From positions 2,232,001 through 2,296,000 of the forward strand of contig OX595992.1 in assembly GCA_951394045.1 (NCBI GenBank): a stretch of 64,000 nt of DNA, given 5' to 3'. Made by a program: the position numbers and the translations under genes. This DNA comes from Nitzschia sp. DOCU1 (Eukaryota; Bacillariophyta; Bacillariophyceae; Bacillariales; Bacillariaceae). The notes under the pieces were generated by a model. That model did no database searches and was not told the DNA's origin. It saw only the letters and a program-made list of their open reading frames with translations. Shown piece after piece: positions 20,249 to 32,100 of the stretch; position 1 is the stretch's first letter; each line of letters begins with the position of its first letter.

Positions 20249-21460
20249 CTACAGAAGGGCAGCAGGAACAGTGCCATGCCGCCTGTCATGCAGCATTTGA
20301 TTGATGATTTCCGTCACACTCTGGTCGGGCCCATATGCTGCATAAATGCGATCGATTGCAGTGTCCGAAGTCAGCCCTGCACGCATCAGTCGAGAAATTG
20401 TGTCCCATACAACTTTGCGGCGGGAATATTTGAATTTCACTCTACCTCGTTCCACTGCTGTGAATTGACTTGCCGGCTTCCTACCTTTCCATCGTCCCCT
20501 GATGTCTTTTTCATCTCTTGTGGCACCCTTGCGGTGGCAATCAGTAGAGGCATATTTCCTTATGCTATGGCCTCCTAAGTGTGGCCCAAACTCATCTCGT
20601 CGTTGGAAAATTTGTCGTAAGATTCCCTGAACTGTAGCTTTTGACTTCAAGCCCCCGCTAGGAATATTATTGTCGTCCGAGAATGCAAACAGGAAAGGGG
20701 AGAGAGCTGCATTTGGATTTTGCTCTGCGTGCAGCTCTAGCCACAATGATAGAGATAAATGGACGCAATAAACTGGATCCATTGATGCCAGCATGGATTG
20801 AAATGGGGCGTCACGTTCTTCCATCACATTTTTCGACCAATTGATCCTGCTCTTTAGTGCAATGTTTGGGAACCGGTCGTGCAGCTGCAAATTCTCTCGA
20901 AGACTCTGGCTAACATCATCGACTCGTGCAAGCATATGGAACTGGTAGTTGATGAAGGCAGGAATTCCATATTTTCGAAGGATATCATCGCCCGCACTTT
21001 CAGTTTTGAGAATCGTCATCATTTGCTGGTATTCACGTGCCTGCAATGGCATATCGGCTTTGGAAGCCACACCTTGTCTGCGAACCTCCTTTTTCTTGAC
21101 GTACTTGTACAATTGATTCACTTCAATGGAACGAGTTGGATTACCTTGTTGAGCCAGCTGGTTCCATGGTGTTATCTTGTTCGGCATGTAGTATGAAATC
21201 GCTTTTTTCCACACTGCTATGCTTGACGACCTAACAATTGGGTCCAAGTTGTGACCAAGTGGTGGGTTTTCCACGCCAAATGTCTCCCTATTGAACCAAC
21301 GCATCAAATCAGCTGGCGTCAACTGCCCAAGTCTTTGATTTGTAAACTCATGATCTATTGCATAGTCCTCATCGTCAAGAAAGGACATCAACCTAACTAA
21401 ATATCTTTTGTAAATGGCAGGAGTTGACTGAGGCGGCATGGTGAAAAGGTTGGGTTGCAT
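20249..21460 (-). CDS. Crypton-like tyrosine recombinase
   Basis: 403-residue, apparently intact recombinase. Enzymes of this family cut and rejoin DNA through a tyrosine-linked intermediate; in Cryptons the gene itself is the mobile element. The catalytic tetrad pattern is visible: Arg in LARVDDVS (about residue 179), the His-x-x-Arg pair in GGHSIRKYAS (298 and 301), a Trp/His position in RGRWKGR (324), and a candidate nucleophile Tyr in RIYAAYG (373 or 376). The N-terminal 150 residues are helical, consistent with a core-binding domain. The start at 21460 is the first ATG of the frame. No terminal inverted repeats are expected for Cryptons and none were found. It might instead be a domesticated host gene; no broken residue argues for decay. 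Confidence 0.8.
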   Translation of the reverse strand: MQPNLFTMPPQSTPAIYKRYLVRLMSFLDDEDYAIDHEFTNQRLGQLTPADLMRWFNRETFGVENPPLGHNLDPIVRSSSIAVWKKAISYYMPNKITPWNQLAQQGNPTRSIEVNQLYKYVKKKEVRRQGVASKADMPLQAREYQQMMTILKTESAGDDILRKYGIPAFINYQFHMLARVDDVSQSLRENLQLHDRFPNIALKSRINWSKNVMEERDAPFQSMLASMDPVYCVHLSLSLWLELHAEQNPNAALSPFLFAFSDDNNIPSGGLKSKATVQGILRQIFQRRDEFGPHLGGHSIRKYASTDCHRKGATRDEKDIRGRWKGRKPASQFTAVERGRVKFKYSRRKVVWDTISRLMRAGLTSDTAIDRIYAAYGPDQSVTEIINQMLHDRRHGTVPAALL

Positions 21461-21715
21461 TATTTTTGAGCTCGTGTTATTTTGCCATGATTGGGTCGTA
21501 TTTTCATCGAGATTTCTGCTACTCCAGCTACTACTTTGATTGCATTTGCATACTGTAGTTTGCTCTATTCAATGGTCGGCATACTCCAACTTTTGATGGC
21601 GTATGATGACGTAGACTTCGTTGATGGCCTACCAGAAAATACTACTCCGGTTGCATTTTACCAATAATAGAAAAGTACTAAGGTTACAACCCCTTTTGCG
21701 CATAGGGCAGTGGGC

Positions 21716-21880
21716 CATAAGCTCTTCCGCGCAAAGGCGAGGCCTCATTTCCAAAAACCGTGCGCCGCGCGATAACTCGTGTTATCCGAGTGTACTTTTA
21801 TTTTTGCGTACAACACGAGTTATCGTGAATGCGCTCGATTTTTGGAAATGAGGCCTCGCGTCTGCGCGGAAGAGCTTATG
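21716..21880. repeat. 165-bp imperfect hairpin (fold-back repeat)
   Basis: Left arm begins CATAAGCTCTTCCGCGC and the right arm ends with its complement GCGCGGAAGAGCTTATG. The arms also share GAGGCCTCATTTCC / GGAAATGAGGCCTC and CGATAACTCGTGTT / AACACGAGTTATCG. Only about 25 bp separate them. Probably a small non-autonomous fold-back element; no clear target duplication was identified. Confidence 0.75.
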
Positions 21881-22197
21881 CGCCCCGACGAGGCACTAGT
21901 AGGTAAAACGAGGTGCTCTTTCGATCGGTGAGGTTGTTTGGGGGTTAAAGGCGAGTTAAGACTGTTTTTTTAACTTAATGAAAATTAGACGACAGTATTA
22001 TCGTGCAATCTGATTGGCGTTAAGGGATCTCATGGGTTATGAGCTTTTCTGTTGGAGAGCGCAATCATGCGCGCATTTATCAAGGCGCTTAGTTTAAAGT
22101 TGTATATTTTCAATAATGTTTTTGCTCTCGTAGAGCAACGGCAATTTGTGATATCCATGTCGCCTGCCCAACGCGGCAAAATCCTCCCCCAAAAGCG

Positions 22198-22497
22198 AAA
22201 GTGGAAGATATCTTGCACTTTGGTCAACGTGAGTTTTGTACCACATGTGCGTGCTTATCTGTCTGTCCGATTCCGTTCTTCAGTTCTCTTGTGAATTCTG
22301 TGCTGCATTTGTTGGCAGCCCCGCTTTGCTTTCGTGTGCATCAATGACAAAAGTCGGGGAAACAGAGGCTCGCAGAAGGCGGGGAAAGACTTGTGGCTGT
22401 GTGTCGTTTGCCATAGCGAATGTACTGTGTTCTACGTAAAAAGTAAAGTGCAAGATATCTTGCAGTTTGGCCGAAATTGCCAGATATCTTGCACTTT
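22198..22497. repeat. Three copies of a 24-bp palindrome
   Basis: Copies at 22198-22221, 22445-22468 and 22474-22497 fit the palindrome AAAGTGCAAGATATCTTGCA followed by CTTT, each with one or two changes. The second and third are 5 bp apart. The perfect AGATATCT core is kept in all three. Could be protein-binding sites for a dimer or the ends of small elements; the nearest coding start downstream is the giant gene at 23059. Confidence 0.7.
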
Positions 22498-22506
22498 GAT
22501 ACGACA

Positions 22507-22558
22507 CAGGGGTCAATTGTTCTCGCAACGTTCTAGCGTTCCCCACAATTGACCCCTG
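22507..22558. mobile_element. 52-bp hAT-type MITE
   Basis: Perfect 14-bp terminal inverted repeats CAGGGGTCAATTGT and ACAATTGACCCCTG enclose 24 bp. They are flanked on both sides by the 8-bp repeat ATACGACA (22499-22506 and 22559-22566). An 8-bp target duplication and CAGGG ends are hallmarks of the hAT superfamily. It is extremely short for a transposon, so it must be non-autonomous. Confidence 0.75.
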
Positions 22559-22566
22559 ATACGACA

Positions 22567-23045
22567 TGGATCAAGAAGCACGGGCCGACGAAGGTAATCG
22601 TGACGAAGGTAATCGTGAAAGAGAGCTTTTGACTCTTCCCAATTTTTAAGCCCCTTTGGGCTTATCCAGAATTTCATATATATATTGGCTGGGCGAGGCT
22701 GACCAGATAAATGCGAACACGCACGCACATTGTTTGATATCATAATTATGAGTTGGACGTCAATGTCACGATATGAAAAGGCAGTCAACTGTACAGTATG
22801 CTTTCGAAAGCATTCCCACATGGTCTACCTAGTACCGGCTGCCGTAAGGAAGAGGCATTTACGAGGAAACCGCCTCTCGGTATTTTAGCGGTGGACGAGC
22901 GGCAAAGAACAATTGGCTATGTGAGTGGTTGGGCCCATCAATTCCTCGTTCGTTCCATTTAGCTCAAAAAAACAATAGGAAAACACTGCAGGTCTCGTGA
23001 CTCTCATATCGTTCAAATCCATGAAAATTCCTGCCGGCAACCACC
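22567..23045 (+). other. Upstream region of the giant secreted-protein gene
   Basis: About 480 bp with no gene. Holds an AT-rich run (ATATATATATTGG near 22677), and the promoter of the gene at 23059 is expected here. No specific element can be assigned. Confidence 0.35.
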
Positions 23046-23102
23046 ATGACGAGAACAGATGACGAGATCTATTGTTACTCTCCTTTTACTTTCGATCGTT
23101 AG
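23046..23102 (+). promoter_or_regulatory. Upstream ORF overlapping the start of the giant gene
   Basis: ATG at 23046 has an A at -3 (ACCATGA) and opens an 18-codon frame ending TAG at 23102. It overlaps the main ATG at 23059, which lies in a different frame and has C at -3. The nine bases ATGACGAGA are repeated at both starts. If transcribed from further upstream, this frame could lower translation of the main protein. Confidence 0.35.
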
Positions 23103-26100
23103 TCTGAGCCATGCCTACGACAGCCACCACAAGAACAACTCGCACCGCAGGATTCATAAACAAACGAGGCTTTTCAGTGGCGAGGGAAAAGCTCCCGAGC
23201 GACACGAACGTTCAATCCGCCTGCAATCGTCGGTGTTGCAAGAGAAGGAAAATCTACTCGAGTTGCAAAATCAGAAAAAACGGCCCGAAGACTTGGCCCG
23301 GGGTAGCGTGAGGAATCTGCGCCCAATGCAAGAAACTGATCTATGCCAACACGAAGGCATAGAGAAAAACACAGTTATTGTTCGTCGGCGCCTGAAACCT
23401 AAAAAGGAAAAGGACGTAAAAACAGGGGGATGCGAAGGCAATGAGGATTCTCCGTTGTTAACCCAACCCGCAAAAGCCAACCAGTTGAGCATAGATCATC
23501 CATGCCAACAAACAGTTATTATTCGTCGAGGCCTACGTCCTTTGGAAGCTAAGAAGAAGACAAAAAATGAGAAGAAGACAAAAAGTGAAAAGAGGGCGAA
23601 ACGTGTAAGATGCAATTCTTCGAATTCTTCGAAATCATCAAAGTCCAGCAGCGCATCAAAACCAAGTCGGCAGCCGTCTGAAAAATCTTCGAAATCTTCA
23701 AAATCATCAGAATCCAGCAGCAAGCCCAGCGCGAAAACTACGAAGTCATCACAGTTGAGCACAGATCCGTGCCAACAAACAATTATTATTCGTCGAGGCC
23801 TACGTCCTTTGGAAGCTAAGAAGAAGACAAAAAATGAGAAGAAGACAAAAAGTGAAAAGAGGGCGAAACGTGTAAGATGCAATTCTTCGAATTCTTCGAA
23901 ATCATCAAAGTCCAGCAGCGCATCAAAACCAAGTCGGCAGCCGTCTGAAAAATCTTCGAAATCTTCAAAATCATCAGAATCCAGCAGCAAGCCCAGCGCG
24001 AAAACTACGAAGTCATCACAGTTGAGCACAGATCCGTGCCAACAAACAATTATTGTTCGTCGAGGCCTTCGTCCTTTGGAAGCTAAGAAGAAGACAAAAA
24101 ATGAGAAGAAGACAAAAAGTGAAAAGAGGGCGAAACGTGTAAGATGCAATTCTTCGAAATCTTCAAAATCATCAAAGTCCAGCAGCGAGGAATCTTCGAG
24201 TACATCAAAACCAAGTCGGCAGCCATCTGACGAACCTTCGACGCAGCCATCTGACGAGCCTAGCTCCAAACCAAGTCGGCAGCCATCTGACGTGCCTAGC
24301 TCCAAACCAAGTCAACAGCCATCTGACGAGCCTTCGAGGCAGCCATCTGACGTGCCTAGCTCCAAACCAAGTCGGCAGCCATCTGACGAACCTTCGAAGC
24401 AGCCATCTGACGAGCCTAGCTCCAATCCAAGTCGGCAGCCATCTGACGAACCTTCGAGGCAGCCATCTGACGAGCCTAGCTCCAAACCAAGTCGGCAGCC
24501 ATCTGACGAACCTTCGACGCAGCCATCTGACGAGCCTAGCTCCAAACCAAGTCGGCAGCCATCTGACGAACCTTCGAGGCAGCCATCTGACGAGCCTAGC
24601 TCCAAACCAAGTCGGCAGCCATCTGACGAACCTTCGACGCAGCCATCTGACGAGCCTAGCTCCAAACCAAGTCGGCAGCCATCTGACGTGCCTAGCTCCA
24701 AACCAAGTCGGCAGCCATCTGACGAACCTTCGAGGCAGCCATCTGACGTGCCTAGCTCCAAACCAAGTCGGCAGCCATCTGACGAACCTTCGACGCAGCC
24801 ATCTGACGAGCCTAGCTCCAAACCAAGTCGGCAGCCATCTGACGAACCTTCGACGCAGCCATCTGACGAGCCAAGCTCCAATCCAAGTCGGCAGCCATCT
24901 GACGAACCTTCTTGGCAGCCATCTGACGAGCCTAGCTCCAAACCAAGTCGGCAGCCATCTGACGAACCTTCGACGCAGCCATCTGACGAGCCTAGCTCCA
25001 AACCAAGTCGGCAGCCATCTGACGAACCTTCGAGGCAGCCATCTGACGAACCTTCGAGGCAGCCATCTGACGAGCCTAGCTCCAAACCAAGTCGGCAGCC
25101 ATCTGACGAGCCTTCGAGGCAGCCATCTGACGTGCCTAGCTCCAAACCAAGTCGGCAGCCATCTGACGAACCTTCGAAGCAGCCATCTGACGAGCCAAGC
25201 TCCAAACCAAGTCGGCAGCCATCTGACGAACCTTCGACGCAGCCATCTGACGAGCCTAGCTCCAAACCAAGTCGGCAGCCATCTGACGAACCTTCGACGC
25301 AGCCATCTGACGAGCCTAGCTCCAAACCAAGTCGGCAGCCATCAGACGAGCCTAGCTCCAAACCAAGTCGGCAGCCATCTGACGAACCTTCGACGCAGCC
25401 ATCTGACGAGCCTAGCTCCAAACCAAGTCGGCAGCCATCTGACGTGCCTAGCTCCAAACCAAGTCGGCAGCCATCTGACGAACCTTCGACGCAGCCATCT
25501 GACGAGCCAAGCTCCAATCCAAGTCGGCAGCCATCTGACGAACCTTCGAGGCAGCCATCTGACGAGCCTAGCTCCAAACCAAGTCGGCAGCCATCTGACG
25601 AACCTTCGACGCAGCCATCTGACGAGCCTAGCTCCAAACCAAGTCGGCAGCCATCTGACGAACCTTCGAGGCAGCCATCTGACGAGCCTAGCTCCAAACC
25701 AAGTCGGCAGCCATCTGACGAACCTTCGACGCAGCCATCTGACGAGCCAAGCTCCAATCCAAGTCGGCAGCCATCTGACGAACCTTCGAGGCAGCCATCT
25801 GACGAGCCTAGCTCCAAACCAAGTCGGCAGCCATCTGACGAACCTTCGACGCAGCCATCTGACGAGCCTAGCTCCAAACCAAGTCGGCAGCCATCTGACG
25901 AACCTTCGACGCAGCCATCTGACGAGCCTAGCTCCAAACCAAGTCGGCAGCCATCAGACGAGCCTAGCTCCAAACCAAGTCGGCAGCCATCTGACGAACC
26001 TTCGACGCAGCCATCTGACGAGCCTAGCTCCAAACCAAGTCGGCAGCCATCTGACGAACCTTCGACGCAGCCATCTGACGAGCCAAGCTCCAATCCAAGT

Positions 26101-29100
26101 CGGCAGCCATCTGACGAACCTTCTTGGCAGCCATCTGACGAGCCTAGCTCCAAACCAAGTCGGCAGCCATCTGACGAACCTTCGACGCAGCCATCTGACG
26201 AGCCTAGCTCCAAACCAAGTCGGCAGCCATCTGACGAACCTTCGAGGCAGCCATCTGACGAACCTTCGAGGCAGCCATCTGACGAGCCTAGCTCCAAACC
26301 AAGTCGGCAGCCATCTGACGAGCCTTCGAGGCAGCCATCTGACGTGCCTAGCTCCAAACCAAGTCGGCAGCCATCTGACGAACCTTCGAAGCAGCCATCT
26401 GACGAGCCAAGCTCCAAACCAAGTCGGCAGCCATCTGACGAACCTTCGACGCAGCCATCTGACGAGCCTAGCTCCAAACCAAGTCGGCAGCCATCTGACG
26501 AGCCTAGCTCCAAACCAAGTCGGCAGCCATCAGACGAGCCTAGCTCCAAACCAAGTCGGCAGCCATCTGACGAACCTTCGACGCAGCCATCTGACGAGCC
26601 TAGCTCCAAACCAAGTCGGCAGCCATCTGACGTGCCTAGCTCCAAACCAAGTCGGCAGCCATCTGACGAACCTTCGACGCAGCCATCTGACGAGCCAAGC
26701 TCCAATCCAAGTCGGCAGCCATCTGACGAACCTTCGAGGCAGCCATCTGACGAGCCTAGCTCCAAACCAAGTCGGCAGCCATCTGACGAACCTTCGACGC
26801 AGCCATCTGACGAGCCTAGCTCCAAACCAAGTCGGCAGCCATCTGACGAACCTTCGAGGCAGCCATCTGACGAGCCTAGCTCCAAACCAAGTCGGCAGCC
26901 ATCTGACGAACCTTCGACGCAGCCATCTGACGAGCCTAGCTCCAAACCAAGTCGGCAGCCATCTGACGAACCTTCGACGCAGCCATCTGACGAGCCTAGC
27001 TCCAAACCAAGTCGGCAGCCATCTGACGTGCCTAGCTCCAAACCAAGTCGGCAGCCATCTGACGAACCTTCGACGCAGCCATCTGACGAGCCTAGCTCCA
27101 AACCAAGTCGGCAGCCATCTGACGTGCCTAGCTCCAAACCAAGTCGGCAGCCATCTGACGAACCTTCGACGCAGCCATCTGACGAGCCAAGCTCCAATCC
27201 AAGTCGGCAGCCATCTGACGAACCTTCGAGGCAGCCATCTGACGAGCCTAGCTCCAAACCAAGTCGGCAGCCATCTGACGAACCTTCGACGCAGCCATCT
27301 GACGAGCCTAGCTCCAAACCAAGTCGGCAGCCATCTGACGAACCTTCGACGCAGCCATCTGACGAGCCTAGCTCCAAACCAAGTCGGCAGCCATCAGACG
27401 AGCCTAGCTCCAAACCAAGTCGGCAGCCATCTGACGAACCTTCGACGCAGCCATCTGACGAGCCTAGCTCCAAACCAAGTCGGCAGCCATCTGACGAGCC
27501 TAGCTCCAAACCAAGTCGGCAGCCATCTGACGAACCTTCGAAGCAGCCATCTGACGAGCCTAGCTCCAAACCAAGTCGGCAGCCATCTGACGAACCTTCG
27601 ACGCAGCCATCTGACGAGCCTAGCTCCAAACCAAGTCGGCAGCCATCTGACGAACCTTCGACGCAGCCATCTGACGAGCCTAGCTCCAAACCAAGTCGGC
27701 AGCCATCTGACGTGCCTAGCTCCAAACCAAGTCGGCAGCCATCTGACGAACCTTCGACGCAGCCATCTGACGAGCCTAGCTCCAAACCAAGTCGGCAGCC
27801 ATCTGACGAGCCTAGCTCCAAACCAAGTCGGCAGCCATCTGACGAACCTTCGACGCAGCCATCTGACGAGCCAAGCTCCAATCCAAGTCGGCAGCCATCT
27901 GACGAACCTTCGACGCAGCCATCTGACGAGCCTAGCTCCAAACCAAGTCGGCAGCCATCTGACGAACCTTCGACGCAGCCATCTGACGAGCCTAGCTCCA
28001 AACCAAGTCGGCAGCCATCTGACGTGCCTAGCTCCAAACCAAGTCGGCAGCCATCTGACGAACCTTCGACGCAGCCATCTGACGAGCCAAGCTCCAATCC
28101 AAGTCGGCAGCCATCTGACGAACCTTCGAGGCAGCCATCTGACGAGCCTAGCTCCAAACCAAGTCGGCAGCCATCTGACGAACCTTCGACGCAGCCATCT
28201 GACGTGCCTAGCTCCAAACCAAGTCGGCAGCCATCTGACGAACCTTCGAAGCAGCCATCTGACGTGCCTAGCTCCAAACCAAGTCGGCAGCCATCTGACG
28301 AACCTTCGAAGCAGCCATCTGACGTGCCTAGCTCCAAACCAAGTCGGCAGCCATCTGACGAACCTTCGAAGCAGCCATCTGACGAGCCTAGCTCCAAACC
28401 AAGTGGGCAACCATCTGACGAACCTTCGAGGCAGCCATCTGACGAGCCTAGCTCCAAACCAAGTCGGCAGCCATCTGACGAACCTTCGACGCAGCCATCT
28501 AACGTGCCCAGCTCCAAACCAAGTCGGCAGCCATCTGACGAACCTTCGAAGCAGCCATCTGACGAGCCTAGCTCCAAACCAAGTCGGCAGCCATCTGACG
28601 AACCTTCGAAGCAACCATCTGACGAGCCTAGCTCCAAACCAAGTCGGCAGCCATCTGACGAACCCTCGAAGCAGCCATCTGACGAGCCTTCGACGCAGCC
28701 ATCTGACGAGCCTAGCTCCAAACCAAGTCGGCAGCCATCTGACGAACCTTCGACGCAGCCATCTGACGAGCCTAGCTCCAAACCAAGTCGGCAGCCATCT
28801 GACGAGCCTTCGAGGCAGCCATCTGACGTGCCAAGCTCCAAACCAAGTCGGCAGCCATCTGACGAACCTTCGAAGCAACCATCTGACGAGCCTAGCTCCA
28901 AACCAAGTCGGCAGCCATCTGACGAACCTTCGAAGCAGCCATCTGACGAGCCTAGCTCCAAACCAAGTCGGCAGCCATCTGACGAACCTTCGACGCAGCC
29001 ATCTAACGTGCCTAGCTCCAAACCAAGTCGGCAGCCATCTGACGAACCTTCGAAGCAGCCATCTCACGAGCCTAGCTCCAAACCAAGTCGGCAGCCATCT

Positions 29101-32100
29101 GACGAGCCTAGCTCCAAACCAAGTCGGCAGCCATCTGACGAACCTTCGACGCAGCCATCTGACGAGCCTAGCTCCAAACCAAGTCGGCAGCCATCTGACG
29201 TGCCTAGCTCCAAACCAAGTCGGCAGCCATCTGACGAACCTTCGACGCAGCCATCTGACGAGCCAAGCTCCAATCCAAGTCGGCAGCCATCTGACGAACC
29301 TTCGAGGCAGCCATCTGACGAGCCTAGCTCCAAACCAAGTCGGCAGCCATCTGACGAACCTTCGACGCAGCCATCTGACGAGCCTAGCTCCAAACCAAGT
29401 CGGCAGCCATCTGACGAACCTTCGAGGCAGCCATCTGACGAGCCTAGCTCCAAACCAAGTCGGCAGCCATCTGACGAACCTTCGACGCAGCCATCTGACG
29501 AGCCTAGCTCCAAACCAAGTCGGCAGCCATCTGACGAACCTTCGACGCAGCCATCTGACGAGCCTAGCTCCAAACCAAGTCGGCAGCCATCAGACGAGCC
29601 TAGCTCCAAACCAAGTCGGCAGCCATCTGACGAACCTTCGACGCAGCCATCTGACGTGCCTAGCTCCAAACCAAGTCGGCAGCCATCTGACGAACCTTCG
29701 AAGCAACCATCTGACGAGCCTAGCTCCAAACCAAGTCGGCAGCCATCTGACGAACCTTCGAAGCAGCCATCTGACGAGCCTAGCTCCAAACCAAGTCGGC
29801 AGCCATCTGACGAACCTTCGACGCAGCCATCTAACGTGCCTAGCTCCAAACCAAGTCGGCAGCCATCTGACGAGCCTTCGACGCAGCCATCTGACGTGCC
29901 TAGCTCCAAACCAAGTCGGCAGCCATCTGACGAACCTTCGAAGCAGCCATCTGACGAGCCTAGCTCCAAACCAAGTCGGCAGCCATCTGACGAACCTTCG
30001 ACGCAGCCATCTAACGTGCCTAGCTCCAAACCAAGTCGGCAGCCATCTGACGAACCTTCGAAGCAGCCATCTGACGAGCCTAGCTCCAAACCAAGTGGGC
30101 AACCATCTGACGAACCTTCGAGGCAGCCATCTGACGAACCTTCGACGCAGCCATCTAACGTGCCCAGCTCCAAACCAAGTCGGCAGCCATCTGACGAGCC
30201 TTCGAGGCAGCCATCTGACGTGCCTAGCTCCAAACCAAGTCGGCAGCCATCTGACGAACCTTCGACGCAGCCATCTGACGAACCTAGCTCCAAACCAAGT
30301 CGGCAGCCATCTGACGAGCCTTCGAGGCAGCCATCTGACGAGCCTAGCTCCAAACCAAGTCGGCAGCCATCTGACGAGCCTTCGACGCAGCCATCTGACG
30401 TGCCTAGCTCCAAACCAAGTCGGCAGCCATCTGACGAACCTTCGAAGCAGCCATCTGACGAGCCTAGCTCCAAACCAAGTTGGCAGCCATCTGACGAACC
30501 TTCGACGCAGCCATCTGACGTGCCTAGCTCCAAACCAAGTCAAACCAAGTCGGCAGCCATCTGACGAACCTTCGAAGCAGCCATCTGACGAGCCTAGCTC
30601 CAAACCAAGTTGGCAGCCATCTGACGAACCTTCGACGCAGCCATCTGACGTGCCTAGCTCCAAACCAAGTCGGCAGCCATCTGACGAACCTTCGAAGCAG
30701 CCATCTGACGAGCCTAGCTCCAAACCAAGTTGGCAGCCATCTGACGAACCTTCGACGCAGCCATCTAACGTGCCTAGCTCCAAACCAAGTCGGCAGCCAT
30801 CTGACGAACCTTCGAAGCAGCCATCTGACGAGCCTAGCTCCAAACCAAGTGGGCAACCATCTGACGAACCTTCGAGGCAGCCATCTGACGAGCCTAGCTC
30901 CAAACCAAGTCGGCAGCCATCTGACGAACCTTCGACGCAGCCATCTAACGTGCCCAGCTCCAAACCAAGTCGGCAGCCATCTGACGAACCTTCGAAGCAG
31001 CCATCTGACGAGCCTAGCTCCAAACCAAGTCGGCAGCCATCTGACGAACCTTCGAAGCAGCCATCTGACGAACCTTCGAGGCAGCCATCTGACGAGCCTA
31101 GCTCCAAACCAAGTCGGCAGCCATCTGACGAACCTTCGAGGCAGCCATCTGACGAGCCTAGCTCCAAACCAAGTCGGCAGCCATCTGACGAACCTTCGAC
31201 GCAGCCATCTGACGAGCCTAGCTCCAAACCAAGTCGGCAGCCATCTGACGAACCTTCGAGGCAGCCATCTGACGAGCCTAGCTCCAAACCAAGTCGGCAG
31301 CCATCTGACGAACCTTCGACGCAGCCATCTAACGTGCCTAGCTCCAAACCAAGTCGGCAGCCATCTGACGAACCTTCGAAGCAGCCATCTGACGAGCCTA
31401 GCTCCAAACCAAGTCGGCAGCCATCTGACGAACCTTCGAAGCAGCCATCTGACGAGCCTAGCTCCAAACCAAGTCGGCAGCCATCTGACGAACCTTCGAA
31501 GCAGCCATCTGACGAGCCTAGCTCCAAACCAAGTCGGCAGCCATCTGACGAACCTTCGACGCAGCCATCTGACGAGCCTAGCTCCAAACCAAGTCGGCAG
31601 CCATCTGACGAACCTTCGACGCAGCCATCTAACGTGCCTAGCTCCAAACCAAGTCGGCAGCCATCTGACGAACCTTCGAAGCAGCCATCTGACGAGCCTA
31701 GCTCCAAACCAAGTCGGCAGCCATCTGAAGAACCTTCGAGGCAGCCATCTGACGAGCCTAGCTCCAAACCAAGTCGGCAGCCATCTGACGAGCCTAGCTC
31801 CAAACCAAGTCGGCAGCCATCTGACGAGCCTTCGACGCAGCCATCTGACGAGCCTTCGACGCAGCCATCTAACGTGCCTAGCTCCAAACCAAGTCGGCAG
31901 CCATCTGACGAACCTTCGAAGCAGCCATCTGACGTGCCTAGCTCCAAACCAAGTCGGCAGCCATCTGACGAACCTTCGAGGCAGCCATCTAACGTGCCTA
32001 GCTCCAAACCAAGTCGGCAGCCATCTGACGAACCTTCGAAGCAGCCATCTGACGAGCCTAGCTCCAAACCAAGTCGGCAGCCATCTGACGAACCTTCGAA

